Shown: positions 35,062-51,144, counted from the first letter of the stretch. The stretch: 64,000 bases of DNA from Eleginops maclovinus (GCF_036324505.1 NC_086355.1:22903018-22967017), one strand, 5' to 3'. Program-made: numbers and translations. Notes: a model not told the origin generated them from the sequence alone.

Positions 35062-35539
35062 ATGTTGTGAGATAATGTGGCCGTCAGAGGGGACAATGTC
35101 GCATCTCCCGCCAAGCCAAGTGCATTATGGCTGCAGAGGAAATGTGTTGTGCAGCGATCTACTGTGTTTAATGGCTGATGTTGATGTATGGAAGGAGAAA
35201 GAAAAAAAACAGCCTCGACTTGCTGTTGATGGAGCGGCAGAACAGTTAAATGAGGGTGTCTGAGAAATAATGAGAAGAGAGTGAAAGAGATGGAGGGAAA
35301 AGCCTCTGTTAGCGGCACACAGAGTTCAACAACTCATCTTATTCATCTTCTGCATGTACTGCATCTCTTTTAAGCACACAGTGAGCCTTCAGGGAGGGTA
35401 AAGCTCTTTCACAAAGGTCTCAGGAGATAAAAGAACATATAAATACAACACACATCCTACATAACTGCTGTTGAGTACCAATTTAATGGAGAGGAACTGC
35501 AGAGTAAGCCCCTGCTCACCTTCATGCCTGTTTATACAC
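35062..35539. other. unassigned sequence
   Basis: Nothing recognised. Confidence 0.4.
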
Positions 35540-35870
35540 TGAAAAACTGAAATGTTGACTTTAATTGACATTATGTGTGTGAGACATTATTATGTCAACA
35601 CATTTCACACAACTGTATTAGGTTAGTTGAATGCAATAATATTAAGTTGAACCTAATCTTTTTTACTTAAATACAAAATGATTGCTTTCAACATATCTAA
35701 TACAGTTAAATTAAATCTATTGAAATTAAAAAGTTTATGTAATTAAAACAATATAATAATTAAATATAATAATTACAAAAGTTATTTCAATATATGCTGC
35801 ATTGCAAGAAAAATACTTAGCTTCTGTTTTCAGTTTTTGAAATAGATTTAACTTTTTTTAAAATGTATAA
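35540..35870. repeat. AT-rich probable transposon relic
   Basis: Begins ACACTGAAAAACTGAAATG and includes GTGTGAGACATTATTATGTC and TTAAAACAATATAATAATTA. The texture and phrases resemble AT-rich teleost MITEs, but no inverted ends or second copy are visible here. Confidence 0.35.
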
Positions 35871-36939
35871 GTAATGCAGGTTAAGAGAAGATTAAGTAGA
35901 TTACACTTAGACACCTCCTCTTGCTCTGGAAATATGAAAAAGCAAATCTGTTATAAGAAAGAAAAAGCTATTTAACACCTCCTACCGCTAAGGATAGACC
36001 CAGGCTAATGCTAATGCCTTGGCTGCCGTTGGTGGCTGTGGTTCAGAATGACTGTAGGGCATGAGACAGTGAGTCAGACCTCAGGAATTCTCAACCCACA
36101 CCTAGCTGTGTGTTTTTAATTGAATGTTGTTAGCCGGAGACACACCTTAGGAACCAGGAATAGCTAAAAATAAACGCAAAGCGTTTATGAGCTGATGATG
36201 TGTCTGGATGAATTAGTTACAGTGGCTTATTCTGGTGACAGACACAACAACCTGATGAGCATACTGTGTGACAACAAAGTCTCTGGCAGTAGGAATGCTG
36301 TTAATCTCCTAAATTGTTTCACCAGACGTGACTACACATAAACTGAAAATGTTCAAAGTTGCCATAGCGATTTGAACTCTACTTAAAGGGCTAAATCCGG
36401 TAAACTGACCAATCCTAAGCCTTTTTATCAATTGTCTTATAGCTGAATGATGAACTACATTTTTGTTCTACGATTTCACATGTTGCATTTTAAGTGTGAT
36501 TTCAATATTTCTTGGACAAGTATTGATAATATCTTGGCTACAGCCCTGTTTACCTTGGGCTTAGAATAATATTGTGCAATAATTTCAGCTGAACTTCATC
36601 CAAATATGAAATATCTTCACAGCTTGCACAGAACGCTTACATATCTGTCACAAACACAAGCTTACTTAATTCATTGGTTTTCTATAAATAACAGGATAAT
36701 ATAATACTAGGATTGAAAGGTAAATCGTTAAGGCATTAGCATAGGATTTCTATTTATTTTCTTAGTGTTCTCAGCTGACTTTCACCTTACCTTACCTACA
36801 GATAGAGGTGTGCCACATAAAAGCTTTATGCTCAATTAGAGACCTAATACTACTATGGCAAAGATGAAATAGAATAGTAGTTTAAATGCAATGTCAATTT
36901 ATTAAATGATGATGTTATTTCTCTACCCAATGCCAGTGA
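35871..36939. other. unassigned sequence
   Basis: No gene or family copy recognised. Confidence 0.4.
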
Positions 36940-37425
36940 TCTGAAGCATATTCAGGCAGCAGCCTAACACTGAAACATATGAGCACATACTACAGTTAAG
37001 AAAAGCAGGAATAAATTCTGAGCTGACAGAAAATGCTCTGTTTTAGTGTAACACACAGTTAAGCTCACACACTATGTTATCAACATATAGGTTCACCTGC
37101 TGGATTAAAAACAGAACTAATGAACCAAAGAAAGAGAAAACCATGAAGCAGATTCAGGCAGTAGGCATATACTGATTCACTCTTAAAGTATCAGCCTACA
37201 GAACAGAACAGCTGAGAGGAGAGAGAACTTCTGATCCTTTACTACACACACTATATGCTCTTTTTAGGTTTTACTGACATTGTTCTCCTGCTAGTAATCC
37301 ACACTTTTTAAGAAATGTAACAGAAATCTGATTACAACTTTTTTTATATAACTGAGAGAATACAGTTTCTGATTACGTAATCTGGTTATTTGTAATCCGT
37401 TACTTCCCAAGCCTACGGATGACAC
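36940..37425 (-). mobile_element. dispersed repeat family A, copy 3 (inverted)
   Basis: The minus strand starts GGGAAGTAACGGATTACAAA, then ACGTAATCAGAAACTGTATT, and runs through GCATATAGTGTGTGTAGTAA, GCTGTTCTGTTCTGTAGGCT and GCAGGTGAACCTATATGTTG, in the same order as at 8.0 and 46.1 kb. The start resembles a CAGTGTTGGGAAGTAACG-type transposon terminus with its first bases lost. Confidence 0.85.
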
Positions 37426-37677
37426 AGCAAAAGTATAGCGACACCTACAAAAAAAACAGTGTTCTGGGCTCAGTCCTCGGAGCAGATGTTGGAGCCGGCT
37501 GCAGGGATTTGATCCTGTTCAGCCAAAAGAGCATTAGTGAGGTCCGGCACTGAGGCTGGCTGATAAGGCCTGGCTCACAGTCGCTGTTCAACTCCATCTG
37601 AAACTCTTTGGATGGGGTTGAGTTCAAGGATGTCTGCAGTCCAATCAAGTTTTTCCCCTCCAAAATGGAAAAAAGAA
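37426..37677. other. unassigned sequence
   Basis: GC-richer segment between a family A copy and a SINE. Nothing identified. Confidence 0.4.
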
Positions 37678-37890
37678 AGAAAGAATATACCCTTAATGGT
37701 CCCGCAGAGGGGAAATGTACATTCTGCATTTGACCCATCCCAGTGTTAGGAGCAGTGGGCTGCCATATGTACGGCGCCCGGGGAGCAGTGTAGGGAACGG
37801 TGCCTTGCTCAGGGACTCCTCAGGGATTTGAACCAGTGACCTTCCATTTCCTAAGCCAAGTCCCTATGCAATTCACCAGCACCGCCCAAA
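37678..37890 (-). mobile_element. tRNA-derived SINE
   Basis: On the minus strand a tRNA-like head ends in the B-box-like GGTTCAAATCC. The body follows with GAGCAAGGCACCGTTCCC, CTGCTCCCCGGGCGCCGTAC and CCCACTGCTCCTAACACTGG, and a tail of GGGACCATTAAGGG leading into TTCTTTCTTTC. The A-box is degraded, so it is not a tRNA gene. Confidence 0.82.
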
Positions 37891-39147
<1,257 letters not shown>

Positions 39148-39613
39148 GAAAGAAGTACTCAGATCTTGGACTAAGATAAAAGTAGAAGTACCAGAGTGTA
39201 GGAATACTCTGTTAGAGTAAAAGTCCTGCATTCAAAATGTTACTCAAGTAAAAGTATAAAAGTATTAGCATCTAAATATACTTAAAGTACAAATGGTGTC
39301 ATGCAAATAAGTACACCAATACTGTACTTAAGTAGAGGTACTTTCCTTGAGTATTTCCATTGTATGCTACTTTGTACTTTTACCCCACTACAATTCAGAG
39401 TTTAATGGTGTACTGTTACTCTACTATCCCTTTAGTTCTGAAATGGACCAATCAAACAATGACTACTTTTACTGTCGCTACTTTAAGTACATTTAGATGA
39501 GAATACTTTCTACTTTCACTGGAGGAACATTTAGAATGCAGGACTTTTACTGTAACAGAGTATTCCTACTTTCTTCTACTTTTACTTACATACAAGATCT
39601 GAACACTTCTTTC
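39148..39613. mobile_element. foldback MITE with long inverted ends
   Basis: The left end is GAAAGAAGTACTCAGATCTT and proceeds to GGAATACTCTGTTAGAGTAA and AGTCCTGCATTC. The right end is the inverted form, GAATGCAGGACTTTTACTGT through ACAGAGTATTCCTAC to AAGATCTGAACACTTCTTTC. Arms are about 85-90 bases with indels. The interior is full of AAGTA/TACTT steps. Abundant teleost hAT-like non-autonomous elements have GAAGTACTCAGATC termini. The superfamily is inference. Confidence 0.85.
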
Positions 39614-39706
39614 AAATCTGTAAAGAAATTAAAGGTACTTCACAATTGTAGTGGAGTTAAAGTAGAAATGATCATAACATGGAAATACTGAAGTAAGTGA
39701 GTTGTG

Positions 39707-39840
<134 letters not shown>

Positions 39841-40774
39841 TTAGTTTTGTTTACTGAGCCACACTTTCAGCAGTTGCCACCCTAAAGTAGTTTAACTTCC
39901 AGGGGCCATAAAACTGCCCACTGGATTCCCAAATAATATGGCAGCATTTATCCATGACCTGTGACCCCTGGGATGGTTTGGGTAGACTGTGGGAACACTG
40001 CTTACTTTAAGGTCTACCCCTTCATCTACCATAATAATCTCACAGTCGGGGGGCAGAGGTAGGAGTGTGAGAGCAGGAAGGAGAGGGAGGGGGGGGGGAA
40101 GGTAAGAGGAGACATGGTGGATAGATAGTGTTGTTGTTAGTCGCAGAAGGAAGGACAATTTTACGTGTGTTTTTAACCAGGTCGCCTTGGTTACCTCTGA
40201 GCGTCAGATGTTTCCTCTCGAGCTGTCTTCCTCCTGCCAATCAGCATCTTTATAATGACCATGACCTATTTCCTTTGCTCTTTTCCCTATGTTTCCTCTA
40301 TGAATGTATTTATACCCTGTCCTCTCTATAACTGCTGCTTTCCTTTGCATTCCTTTAACGGCCGGATCGGAAAATGTAACCCATTCGTTTTATTTGCCGC
40401 AGTGCAATAAGAAACCTGCTATTGGGCTTCCTGTGTCCAGCATTTGCTCAGTAAACACAATATTTCCAACCACAGTTTTCAAAAGCAAAATCATCAATAA
40501 GAGTTATTTCATTTCTTTTGGCATAGGTATTTTGCAGAGTTTAAAGGAAAAGTTTCCCAGCTGATATGAACGCACCGTTTTTAGTGTCATCAGACCATTC
40601 AGCTGTCTTTCACTTAGGATACAAACGTGGGATTTTTACATAAGGTATAGGTAAAACACCATAAAGACACAAAAAAATACTATTAAATAGAAGTAATGCT
40701 ACCAAAAAGTGAAAACACTAACATGTTTAAAGTTAAATTAAAGCTTAATACAAGGCAGTGATATGTCCTCACTA
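39841..40774. other. unassigned sequence
   Basis: Includes a GGGGGGGGG run at about 40090. No gene or repeat family recognised. Confidence 0.4.
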
Positions 40775-41150
40775 TGTCTTCCAGTTGATACCACTTTATA
40801 CAATTTCTACTCTTCCCTACCCACTGAAATCAAAGACATGCATACATTCAGCACCTTTACAGCTCACTTAAAAACACACTAGTCTGTTTTGGATAGGGCA
40901 TGTGTTACATGTTGTGTTCATGGATGTAGCCCCTTGTGTCTGTTATGTGATTGTGATGTGCTACATGTGACATGTATGTAGTAACGTGTGTTGCTTGCAT
41001 TTTATTGTTCTCTTTCATCCTTTCTTTTTATCTATCCCTGTTGATGATTGTGATTTTTATTGTGATTTTACGGTGTCTATTACCATCTGGCCGGGGACGA
41101 CAGCTGGAAATTAGCCATGTCTAATAAACTAAACTAAATCAAGGGTAAAA
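40775..41150 (+). mobile_element. LINE (L2/Rex/CR1-like) 3' end
   Basis: The frame at 40784-40882 reads TTLYNFYSS, then LPTEIKDMHTFSTF and HLKTH before TAG. This is the usual C-terminus of these reverse transcriptases (a SLP---k---tl--Fk--LKTHL pattern). It is followed by about 260 bases of 3' untranslated sequence containing CTGGAAATTAGCC and ending with AATAAACTAAACTAAAT. The rest of the open reading frame is missing, as in typical 5'-truncated insertions. Confidence 0.78.
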
Positions 41151-41240
41151 AAACTGAGGAATTATTTGAAAAATATACATTCATACACACATATATAACC
41201 ATCTATACCCATGTTCATATATAAACATACACATTTACTC

Positions 41241-41244
<4 letters not shown>

Positions 41245-41275
<31 letters not shown>
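41245..41275. repeat. (TA)n microsatellite
   Basis: About 30 bases of alternating TA, in an ATAC-rich setting. Confidence 0.95.
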
Positions 41276-44110
<2,835 letters not shown>

Positions 44111-44410
44111 TTAAGAGCACATATTCTCCTCATTTTCAGGTTCATATTTGTATTTAATTCCTCTACTGGGACATGTCTCCATGCTTTAATGATCAAAAAG
44201 TACTTTATTTTTCTCATGCAGCACCTCTTTTCACCCTCTGTCGGAAACCAGAGCCTAGTCTGATCTGATTGGTTAACTGGCCGGCTCTGTTGTAATTGGT
44301 CAAACCCATACAGATGTCCTGTCCCTTAGCCTATCACCTACAATATGTTGAAGTGCTAGCCAATAGAAGTGTGAGTGTTACACAATGATCTCATTATGTA
44401 ATAAAAGGAA
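44111..44410 (+). mobile_element. family B repeat, copy 7 (3'-truncated)
   Basis: Starts TTAAGAGCACATATTCTCCT and runs through GGTTCATATTTGTATTTAA, CCATGCTTTAATGATCAAAA, TCTGATTGGTTAACTGGCCG and GAAGTGTGAGTGTTACACAA. It is then lost; the right third is missing. Confidence 0.83.
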
Positions 44411-44624
44411 ACACGCTTTTTTTGTATCCTGATTATATAATCCCATAACCAGCCAAACCTGATTACATATTTTTTTCAAACTATTGGGGTTCCAGGATAA
44501 CTGGCAAGCCCAAAATAAGCAATCTCCCAAAAGCAGTAAACACCATGAACTTTTAAAAGACATTTAAATATTGATTGCAATATCAACACCATTTGACGAG
44601 CAGCATATATTTCCAGTCCATCCC
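44411..44624. other. unassigned sequence
   Basis: Nothing firm. TATCCTGATTATATAATCCC is reminiscent of family A ends. Confidence 0.35.
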
Positions 44625-44942
44625 TCAGTGTTTGGATATGGAGTGAATTTCTGACTCATCTTGGCAGGGCTTTCCAGCTGTCTTCAGACTCAGCGGGGTT
44701 CCCCTGATGTTGGCAGTGACAACAAGCAGGGTGTGTGTGACGGCTTGGATAAGCACAGTTAAAAGGGACTCCAGTTTCTCTTCTGTCACCCAGTCTGTGT
44801 AATGCTGGAGCCATGAAAGGCAGACCAACCACAACCCCACCTCAAGCTGACATCCCTTCAGATTAGCTTTAGTCTTCTTCACCTTCATCTCATAGTCTTT
44901 ATTCAGAAGATAATCCACCCGCAAATCAAGAAAATGTTTCTT
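44625..44942 (-). CDS. coding-like open stretch, possible terminal exon or pseudogene; product unknown
   Basis: About 105 codons stay open on the minus strand and end at TGA (44625-44627). Codon choice looks like vertebrate coding DNA (mostly CTG, GTG, AAG, GAG), unlike most open frames nearby. The translation has a basic segment (MKVKKTKANLKG), a hydrophobic Trp-rich part (EVGLWLVCLSWLQHYTDW) and a second hydrophobic stretch (SLLTVLIQAVTHTLLVV). I do not recognise the family. A TAA lies immediately upstream and there is no ATG at the start, so if real it would be a 3' exon whose acceptor lies inside the first ~15 codons, or a broken copy. It is flanked by family B copies 7 and 8. Confidence 0.25.
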   Translation of the reverse strand, partial: KKHFLDLRVDYLLNKDYEMKVKKTKANLKGCQLEVGLWLVCLSWLQHYTDWVTEEKLESLLTVLIQAVTHTLLVVTANIRGTPLSLKTAGKPCQDESEIHSISKH

Positions 44943-45051
44943 CAATTATTTTAAATCTGCTCATCTTGTCTCCACACGTGAGTTTCCATTGACTGAACGG
45001 TAGAAGTAGGAAATGCATAGGTGTTACTGAAAAGTTTAGTTCTATAAGTGT

Positions 45052-45490
45052 CAGAGAGGACATCTTCTGCTAATGTCCAGGTACATATTACTATCTACTG
45101 CGACATGTCTCCATGCTTTAATGTTCAAAAAGCCTCTTTTCACTCTCTGACTGAAACCAGAGCCCAATCTGCTCTGATTGGTTAGCTGGCCGGCTATGTT
45201 GTGATTGGTCAAGTGATTGGCTTAAAGATGTGTCGAAAATGTCCCGCCCCTTGGAGTATCAGATACAATGTGTTGAAGGGCTAGCCAAAAGATGTGCAAG
45301 AATTACGTGGCGATGTCACATTGTTCCAGAAGTAAACACAAGGAGTACAATGGAGGACTTTCAGACTGGTGGGGCTGGGAGAGAGTCTGGGAGATAAATT
45401 CTCTCTTTGCAGACCATTTACATGCACAGAAACCTATAGAACACACTACAGGAAAGGGAAAACCCCAAAAAGCAAAATAGGGCCTCTAAA
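45052..45490 (+). mobile_element. family B repeat, copy 8 (near full length)
   Basis: Starts AGAGGACATCTTCTGCTAAT and includes ATGTCTCCATGCTTTAATGT, GCTCTGATTGGTTAGCTGGC, GTGATTGGTCAAGTGATTGG and CTCTTTGCAGACCATTTACA. It ends CAAAATAGGGCCTCTAAAG. Boundary TTAA copies are eroded. Confidence 0.86.
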
Positions 45491-45696
45491 GTCAAATATG
45501 CAATGTGTCTGACATTTGCATAAAAATATCACCAATAATTAGCATTTTATTTTGGCCATTTAATGGAAATGTTGTTATAATTTGTGCTCCATTTCTTTAT
45601 AAACTGGTAATATAATTAATGAAACAATGTCAAACAAAGCAAACCATTGTTGTGAACCACTCTGATATCATAGTAAAGCTTCGGCCTTTGATACAG

Positions 45697-45746
<50 letters not shown>

Positions 45747-46084
45747 TAGAGATGTCACCAGTGTAGTTTAGAGCTTACAAAAACGTTCTGCCGGGTTGCA
45801 GGCAGGCAGAGGAGTGACAGCTCTGTCATCAGGGACTCCAATCACAGTGAACCTTTTATCTGTCTTTAAAATTAGTGTGTGTATATTTTGCATAGTCCCA
45901 GGGTATCAGTGTGTACATACAATGTTATGTCCGGAGGCGTCTGAGTCAACACACAGTAGGCGTTACACTTTTAGGAACATTTTTTTGGTTCAGCTAATGG
46001 AAAATGTTTTTGTATATAAGTTTGTCTTAGAATAACATATGGATAGAGGCCAGACATCTTCCTGTTAATCCTTCTGAAGTATCT
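45491..46084. other. unassigned sequence with a CA tract
   Basis: AT-rich, with a (CA)n at 45698-45744. No gene recognised. Confidence 0.4.
45698..45744. repeat. (CA)n microsatellite
   Basis: About 47 bases of pure CA. Confidence 0.96.
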
Positions 46085-46760
46085 GCAGGTTTGGGCAGGA
46101 TACATGAAGCAGTATAACATTATCAGGATATGAGGAAAAGGTAACTGTAATCATGAGTTTCATAAAAAACACATAATCAGATGACATTTTAAACATTGTG
46201 GATTATTAGCAGGATTACACTGTTACTAAAACTAAAAAGAGCATATAGTGTGTGTTGTAAAGGATCAGATGTTCTCTCTCCTCTGTCAGCTGTTCTGTTC
46301 TGTAGGCTGATACTTTAAGAGTAAATCTATACGCCTACTGCTTCATGGTTTCCACTTTCTTTGGTTCATTAGTTCTGTTTTTAATTCAGCAGGTGAACGT
46401 ATATGTTGATCAAATCGTGTGTGTGAGTTTAACTGTGTGTTAAACTAAAATGGAGCATTTTCTGTCAGATCAGATTTTATTTCTGCTTCTTTAAACTGTA
46501 GTATGTGCTCCTGTGTTTCAGTGTTGGTGAATATGCTTCAAGAAAAGCATGTTTTCCTATAAATAAAATCATAGTTACTTCTTTTCTAAGGGCTCATTGT
46601 CCTGTTGTCTCACATAATACACTTAAGTCAAACCTATAATTGAAATGTCTTTCTCTTGATTACATTACTGTTATATTTTCATACTCACATAAGGTTACTC
46701 ATTAAATATTTTACAGGTAATATTAATCCCATTTACATGTTTTAAAGTAACACTCCTTAC
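46085..46760 (+). mobile_element. dispersed repeat family A, copy 2
   Basis: Same order of blocks as copy 1: GCATATAGTGTGTGTTGTAA, GTCAGCTGTTCTGTTCTGTA, TCAGCAGGTGAACGTATATG and TAGTATGTGCTCCTGTGTTT. It extends further at the 3' side to AAGTAACACTCC. It is the longest copy here and shows no conserved reading frame. Confidence 0.86.
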
Positions 46761-47529
46761 TCTGACTATCTTTTCGCTAAAGCACAGCGTAGCTAGCTGC
46801 TGGAGATGTACAGATATACAGCTGCTGCTCCAATGAACTGGAGAAACAACCTCAGATATCTGGCTATTTTATCCATCTCCCAGAAGACCCTGCTTCAAGC
46901 ACCCTACTGTATCTACTGCCATTCCGTTGTTAAAGAAAGCTAGATTTGTATTTCTCATGTTGAAAAAGCCACTGCTGCAATTTAGGGGAAAACATCCTAA
47001 AATGAGTTCTAGAATAAACCACTGAAGACATATGTTATGGCTAGTGTGTCAACGGCTGACAGTTAATACCCCAGTGTTACCTCATGAGTAATTCATTGTT
47101 AGAGTTAATTTTGTTTACCTCTAGCTGTCTATGTTTTTATCTGTAACTGATGTTGTATTTAATTCCTAATTTTCTTTCAGTTTCACACTTTACCGGAGTT
47201 AGCACCTCCTCAGGTCATGATCTCTTCCTGGAAGTATGTATAGGTCGGCAGACAGAGCAGTGCATCTACGCAGTGAGGGTGTATGGGTCGGTGATGTAGC
47301 AAAGCATATTTATGTTTTATTTTCACGGAGTAACAAGGCAGAGTTTTACATTTCCTCACCTCAGGTTCCTCATTTGCATGGATCTCTGACCTCTGAGCAC
47401 CTCTCCTGCCTCCCAGGCAACAGCAATGTCTGTCTCCAGAAATCCTGACCAGGTTACTCAAGATGATCCTCAGAGCTCAGTGTGAACAGTTTCATGAAGA
47501 GCTAGCTAAACAAAACAAGGGCTGGGAAT
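46761..47529. other. unassigned sequence
   Basis: 47180-47470 is GC-richer and has open frames on both strands. No protein family recognised. Confidence 0.38.
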
Positions 47530-47745
47530 TATATGTTATGGTATGTTTGTTTAATTGTAATTTCATTGTATTTTATTTGACTTTATTTTATTTGTTTTTA
47601 CATTCTATTTTGTAATTTTATTACATTCTTGTAAGTGTATTATATCTTTTTACATTGCCATTCATGTTTGTTGATATGGAAAGTCACCTGAGACTATTGT
47701 GCTATGTGATATTGGGCAATACGAATACAATTGGATTTGATTAGG
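47530..47745 (+). mobile_element. probable LINE/SINE 3' untranslated tail
   Basis: The T-rich run ends with CACCTGAGACTATTGTGCTA, then GATATTGGGCAATACGAATA and CAATTGGATTTGATTAG. This is the decayed form of the common teleost retroelement tail (GAGACT, then GATTTTGGGCTATATAAATA, then AATTGAATTGA). Confidence 0.5.
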
Positions 47746-48144
47746 TTTAAGTTATTTCACATAATGTGGTCATTGTTTCTTTTTTAATAAAACACTTTTT
47801 TTTAGCAAGTGTGACCCTAACACTCAACAACTCACACCAAAAAATGTATAAAAAAATGGACTGAAGGTAAAAGGAATGCAGTATATTTTATTTTGGGTTA
47901 GCCTTTAGGAGAGCACATATTGAATTAGAAATTGCACATATCTTATAATATTACACTCATTCACAAATGCCTTACTAATCCACATGTGACATAAAAACAC
48001 ATGAGTAGATCTGAATACTTCGGACATTTTTAGGTAATCACTGTAGGTTTACACCTAAAAATAATGTGCTTTGGTGTATAGTGATGCATACATAAACACA
48101 GTATGAGGAAATAGTCGTAACAAAAGTAGTGCAAAAGAAAAAAC
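47746..48144. other. unassigned AT-rich sequence
   Basis: Nothing recognised. Confidence 0.4.
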
Positions 48145-48426
48145 CTAAGATTAAGATCACTCGATTAATCCCAGAGGTGAAATTTGGGTCTTCATTCTAC
48201 TGTTATTTTACAGTAACACACATACTGTATGCCCGGAATACACACACATGTACAAAACAAACAGGAACTATTGACCTGTACTAATGGAGAGGTGCCAATG
48301 TTCCGGTACCGGGAGCAGTTAGGGGTTCGATGCTTTGCTCAAGGACACCTCGGCGGCACCCAGGATGTGCTTTCAGCAACTTTTTGGTTCCCAAGCCAAG
48401 TCCCTAGGGTCTGAGCCACTGCTGCG
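48145..48426 (-). mobile_element. tRNA-derived SINE
   Basis: On the minus strand the head reads GCAGTGGCTCAGACCCTAGG (A-box-like), followed by GACTTGGCTTGGGAACCAAA, the CCTTGAGCAAAGCATC block and CCCCTAACTGCTCCCGGTAC. The tail is CTCTGGGATTAATCGAGTGA. The B-box is lost. It belongs to the same group as the SINE at 37.7 kb. Confidence 0.8.
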
Positions 48427-49399
48427 ATTATAAAAAGTAAATATTTAAAAAAATACTTTTCAACATAAAAAAGATAAATATTTAAACAGAATCTAAACAT
48501 ACACAAATATCAGTACATGGAAAATAAGACAAAATATAATATATACCAGTTTAAAGTGTAGAGATGTGATGATATAAGGAGAACATTTATAAAATATTCA
48601 CAAGATTCTGATAGATTTAAATAAACAGGTGTCACAGGGTTTGTATTTTTACACCATTTTTGAATTCCGACACATAAAAAAAAAATACATTCCATCCCTT
48701 TCTCTCCTACTTTTCGTCTCCCGCTCCCTTTCTCCCTCTCTTCCACCTCAGAGGAAAGTAATCTGGGAAGCAGATATCTCTCACACTCCCCTGAATAATG
48801 AATAGGGCTGGGGAGTTCTCCCACACAGTAGTTCAAGCCCCTGATCAGTATGCCAAATACACCAACACACATCACTGTTGTCGCGTTAAAACCTCCTAAC
48901 TGCTGAAGTTTAGACATTCCCTTGTTCTGGCTGCAGTTGAAGTGCAGGGAGGGACACAGAGTCCTTGGATTCAACACCCGCTGGTTTGTTTCCTGATAAA
49001 CTCTAAGCATTTATTGTTGTTCTTTGTTCCCTGACAGAAGATACAAGGTTTTCCCGCTGCAGATATTCTGCTCCTTCATTACCGGCAGCAGCATACGAAG
49101 CACTTTGAAGGCTCTCACCAAGTGCATTGCTCGCTTCAGCTGACTTTTTTAGGGCTCCAGTCTAGTGGAATTATTGATCATGCTCCTCGGGGGAGTGTGG
49201 AGCTGAAGGGTGAGAGGAGGATGGAAGGAGTGGAGAAGGAATGGGATGGAGCCTCGTGTTCTCACCACAGGAGGACGGCCACCCAGCAGCTCCTGGAGGC
49301 TCAGCCAGTCCTCATATCTCAACTGAACAAAACATCCTCCCAGAATAAACCGCGACACCATTTCTGAAACATTTCAATGTACTAGACTGACTCTGCTGC
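48427..49399. other. unassigned sequence
   Basis: A 166-codon minus-strand open frame at 48510-49010 has no domain, no coding-like codon bias and mixed composition. I treat it as chance. No repeat-family copy. Confidence 0.4.
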
Positions 49400-49690
49400 T
49401 AAACTGGGCTGTGAGGGTTACTTAAAAATGGATTCCATTATTTATGTTCAACACCTTTTCATTTTGTATTTATCATAACTGTTTTTGTGTTGTTACTGTG
49501 TTCTTTCTTAAGATGGAATCAGTGTGCCTCTTTGATTAGACTTGTTTCTCTGGGTTTTTCAAGGTAGCAGTGGGAGGGGATGGTTGGGGGCTGGCGATGG
49601 TTAGTTGAAAATGGATCATAACAAATGAAAATGGATGAAGATCACTGTCTCAGTTGAGATTGTATGTATGTATGCTATGCTTTATTTCCT
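49400..49690 (+). mobile_element. dispersed repeat family G, copy 2
   Basis: Aligns with 9.16-9.48 kb: CAACACCTTTTCATTTTGTA, GGGTTTTTCAAGGTAGCAGT, GGGAGGGGATGG, AAATGAAAATGGATGAAGAT and CTGTCTCAGTTGAGAT. Confidence 0.65.
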
Positions 49691-51144
49691 GTCAAAACCT
49701 TATGTGCTCATACACAAGGACCTCTCTTACCAAACCCTAAAGCCTTCTTCTCTAAATGTAAATGTTGCACACCGGGGGTGTTGAGCTTGAGCCTGAAAAC
49801 AGTCAAGCAAAAATTGTATTTTACTTTTATTTAACTAATACAATAATGCAATGTGGGAATTGTAGAATCCAGTAATGTTTATGTTTGACCAATTTTAGAG
49901 TGTTGTTTGGACTTCTTGATCTTTTTTTATTCTCTTCCCATGAGTTGCACGGTTTAAGGAAGTGCAATCCTAAACCCCTGAAGTTATTTTCACACGTTAG
50001 AGAAAGTGCACAGTCACGGTTTAGATTGGGGGTAGCCTGCCAGCACAATGAGAAGTTGAGTGTTGGTTGGAGAAGGAATGCAAACTGCAGTGTCCAATAT
50101 CAAAGTCACATGCTCTGTATGACCAACACACCCGACCTCCGACCTCCACCTCTTACATGTTCCAGCAGCACACATGTTGCTAGCAGAGGTAGTTATAGGC
50201 TGCCATTTCCAGTCAATAAAGCATGTGTTACTCTTTTGATTTCACACCTTGGTTACATAATACAGTTTTCTGACATTAATTCTAAACGACACATGTACAA
50301 ATGCGTGCGTTACATAACCTACAATCATTGTTTATATACAAGCGATCGCTCTGGTGGTGTGTTCATGCACTCATTCCCAACATAAACATATATCAGTGAG
50401 CCCAAAATTAGCAACAGCTACTGCCAAGAACGGTGTATATGAGTTAGAAATGTCGTGGCGATAGCAATGTTAAACCTTTAATTTAAAAAAAAATACATAA
50501 TCGTTCGGTTATGTTTTTCTACCCTTATTGGATGTATTCTTGCTTTTGTTTAAAACATCTTGAAGTGCTAAATGGAATATATGAGAGCCAAAAGCAAATA
50601 TTCAACATCAATAAGGCTAATGCTAAATGCTAATCTTATATGACTACAACAATGCAAGGCTACCTCCATCTGTAGCCTGTCCAGTTTGTTTAAAAAAGAA
50701 ACAGAGGTCTCATTTATTGCTGTCCCATCTTCAAAACACAGTCTTTTTTAGTTTTGTGTCTGAAACTATATTCCTAACTAATATTAAGACTGGTTTCTGC
50801 AGTCTATTAAATAAGAACAAGTGTTAAGCCCCTGCGATGAGTGGTATCCACCTACTGACACTGGATCCAAACTGACTTCTGACCTCTCTGTCAACGAAAG
50901 CAACAAAAAAGATAATTCCCCCCGAGGGAGTTAATTAAGTAGCACATTATTACCATTATTTATCTCCCAGGTGCTCATTATGCCTGCTTTGTGTGGGCAA
51001 ACCTGAACCTGCCTGCTACTCCGCACAAGTCAGGCTAATACCTGAGAATTATGATGCTGCTGCTCCCTCAGGCTGTTACACAGGCACACAAACACAGATG
51101 ACAAGATCCCATACACGGATACACATGTAAGAGCCGCACCATGT

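Noticed and set aside
37678..37890. tRNA-like sequence (also at 14.4 and 48.2 kb)
   Set aside because: Each is a SINE head: A- or B-box degraded, no cloverleaf, and linked to the SINE body and tail.
48510..49010. 166-codon minus-strand frame
   Set aside because: No start-context, domain or codon-bias support. It crosses unrelated AT-rich and GC-rich segments.
49885..50385. 166-codon plus-strand frame
   Set aside because: Random-looking composition, no recognisable motif or splice context. Length alone is not persuasive in 64 kb.
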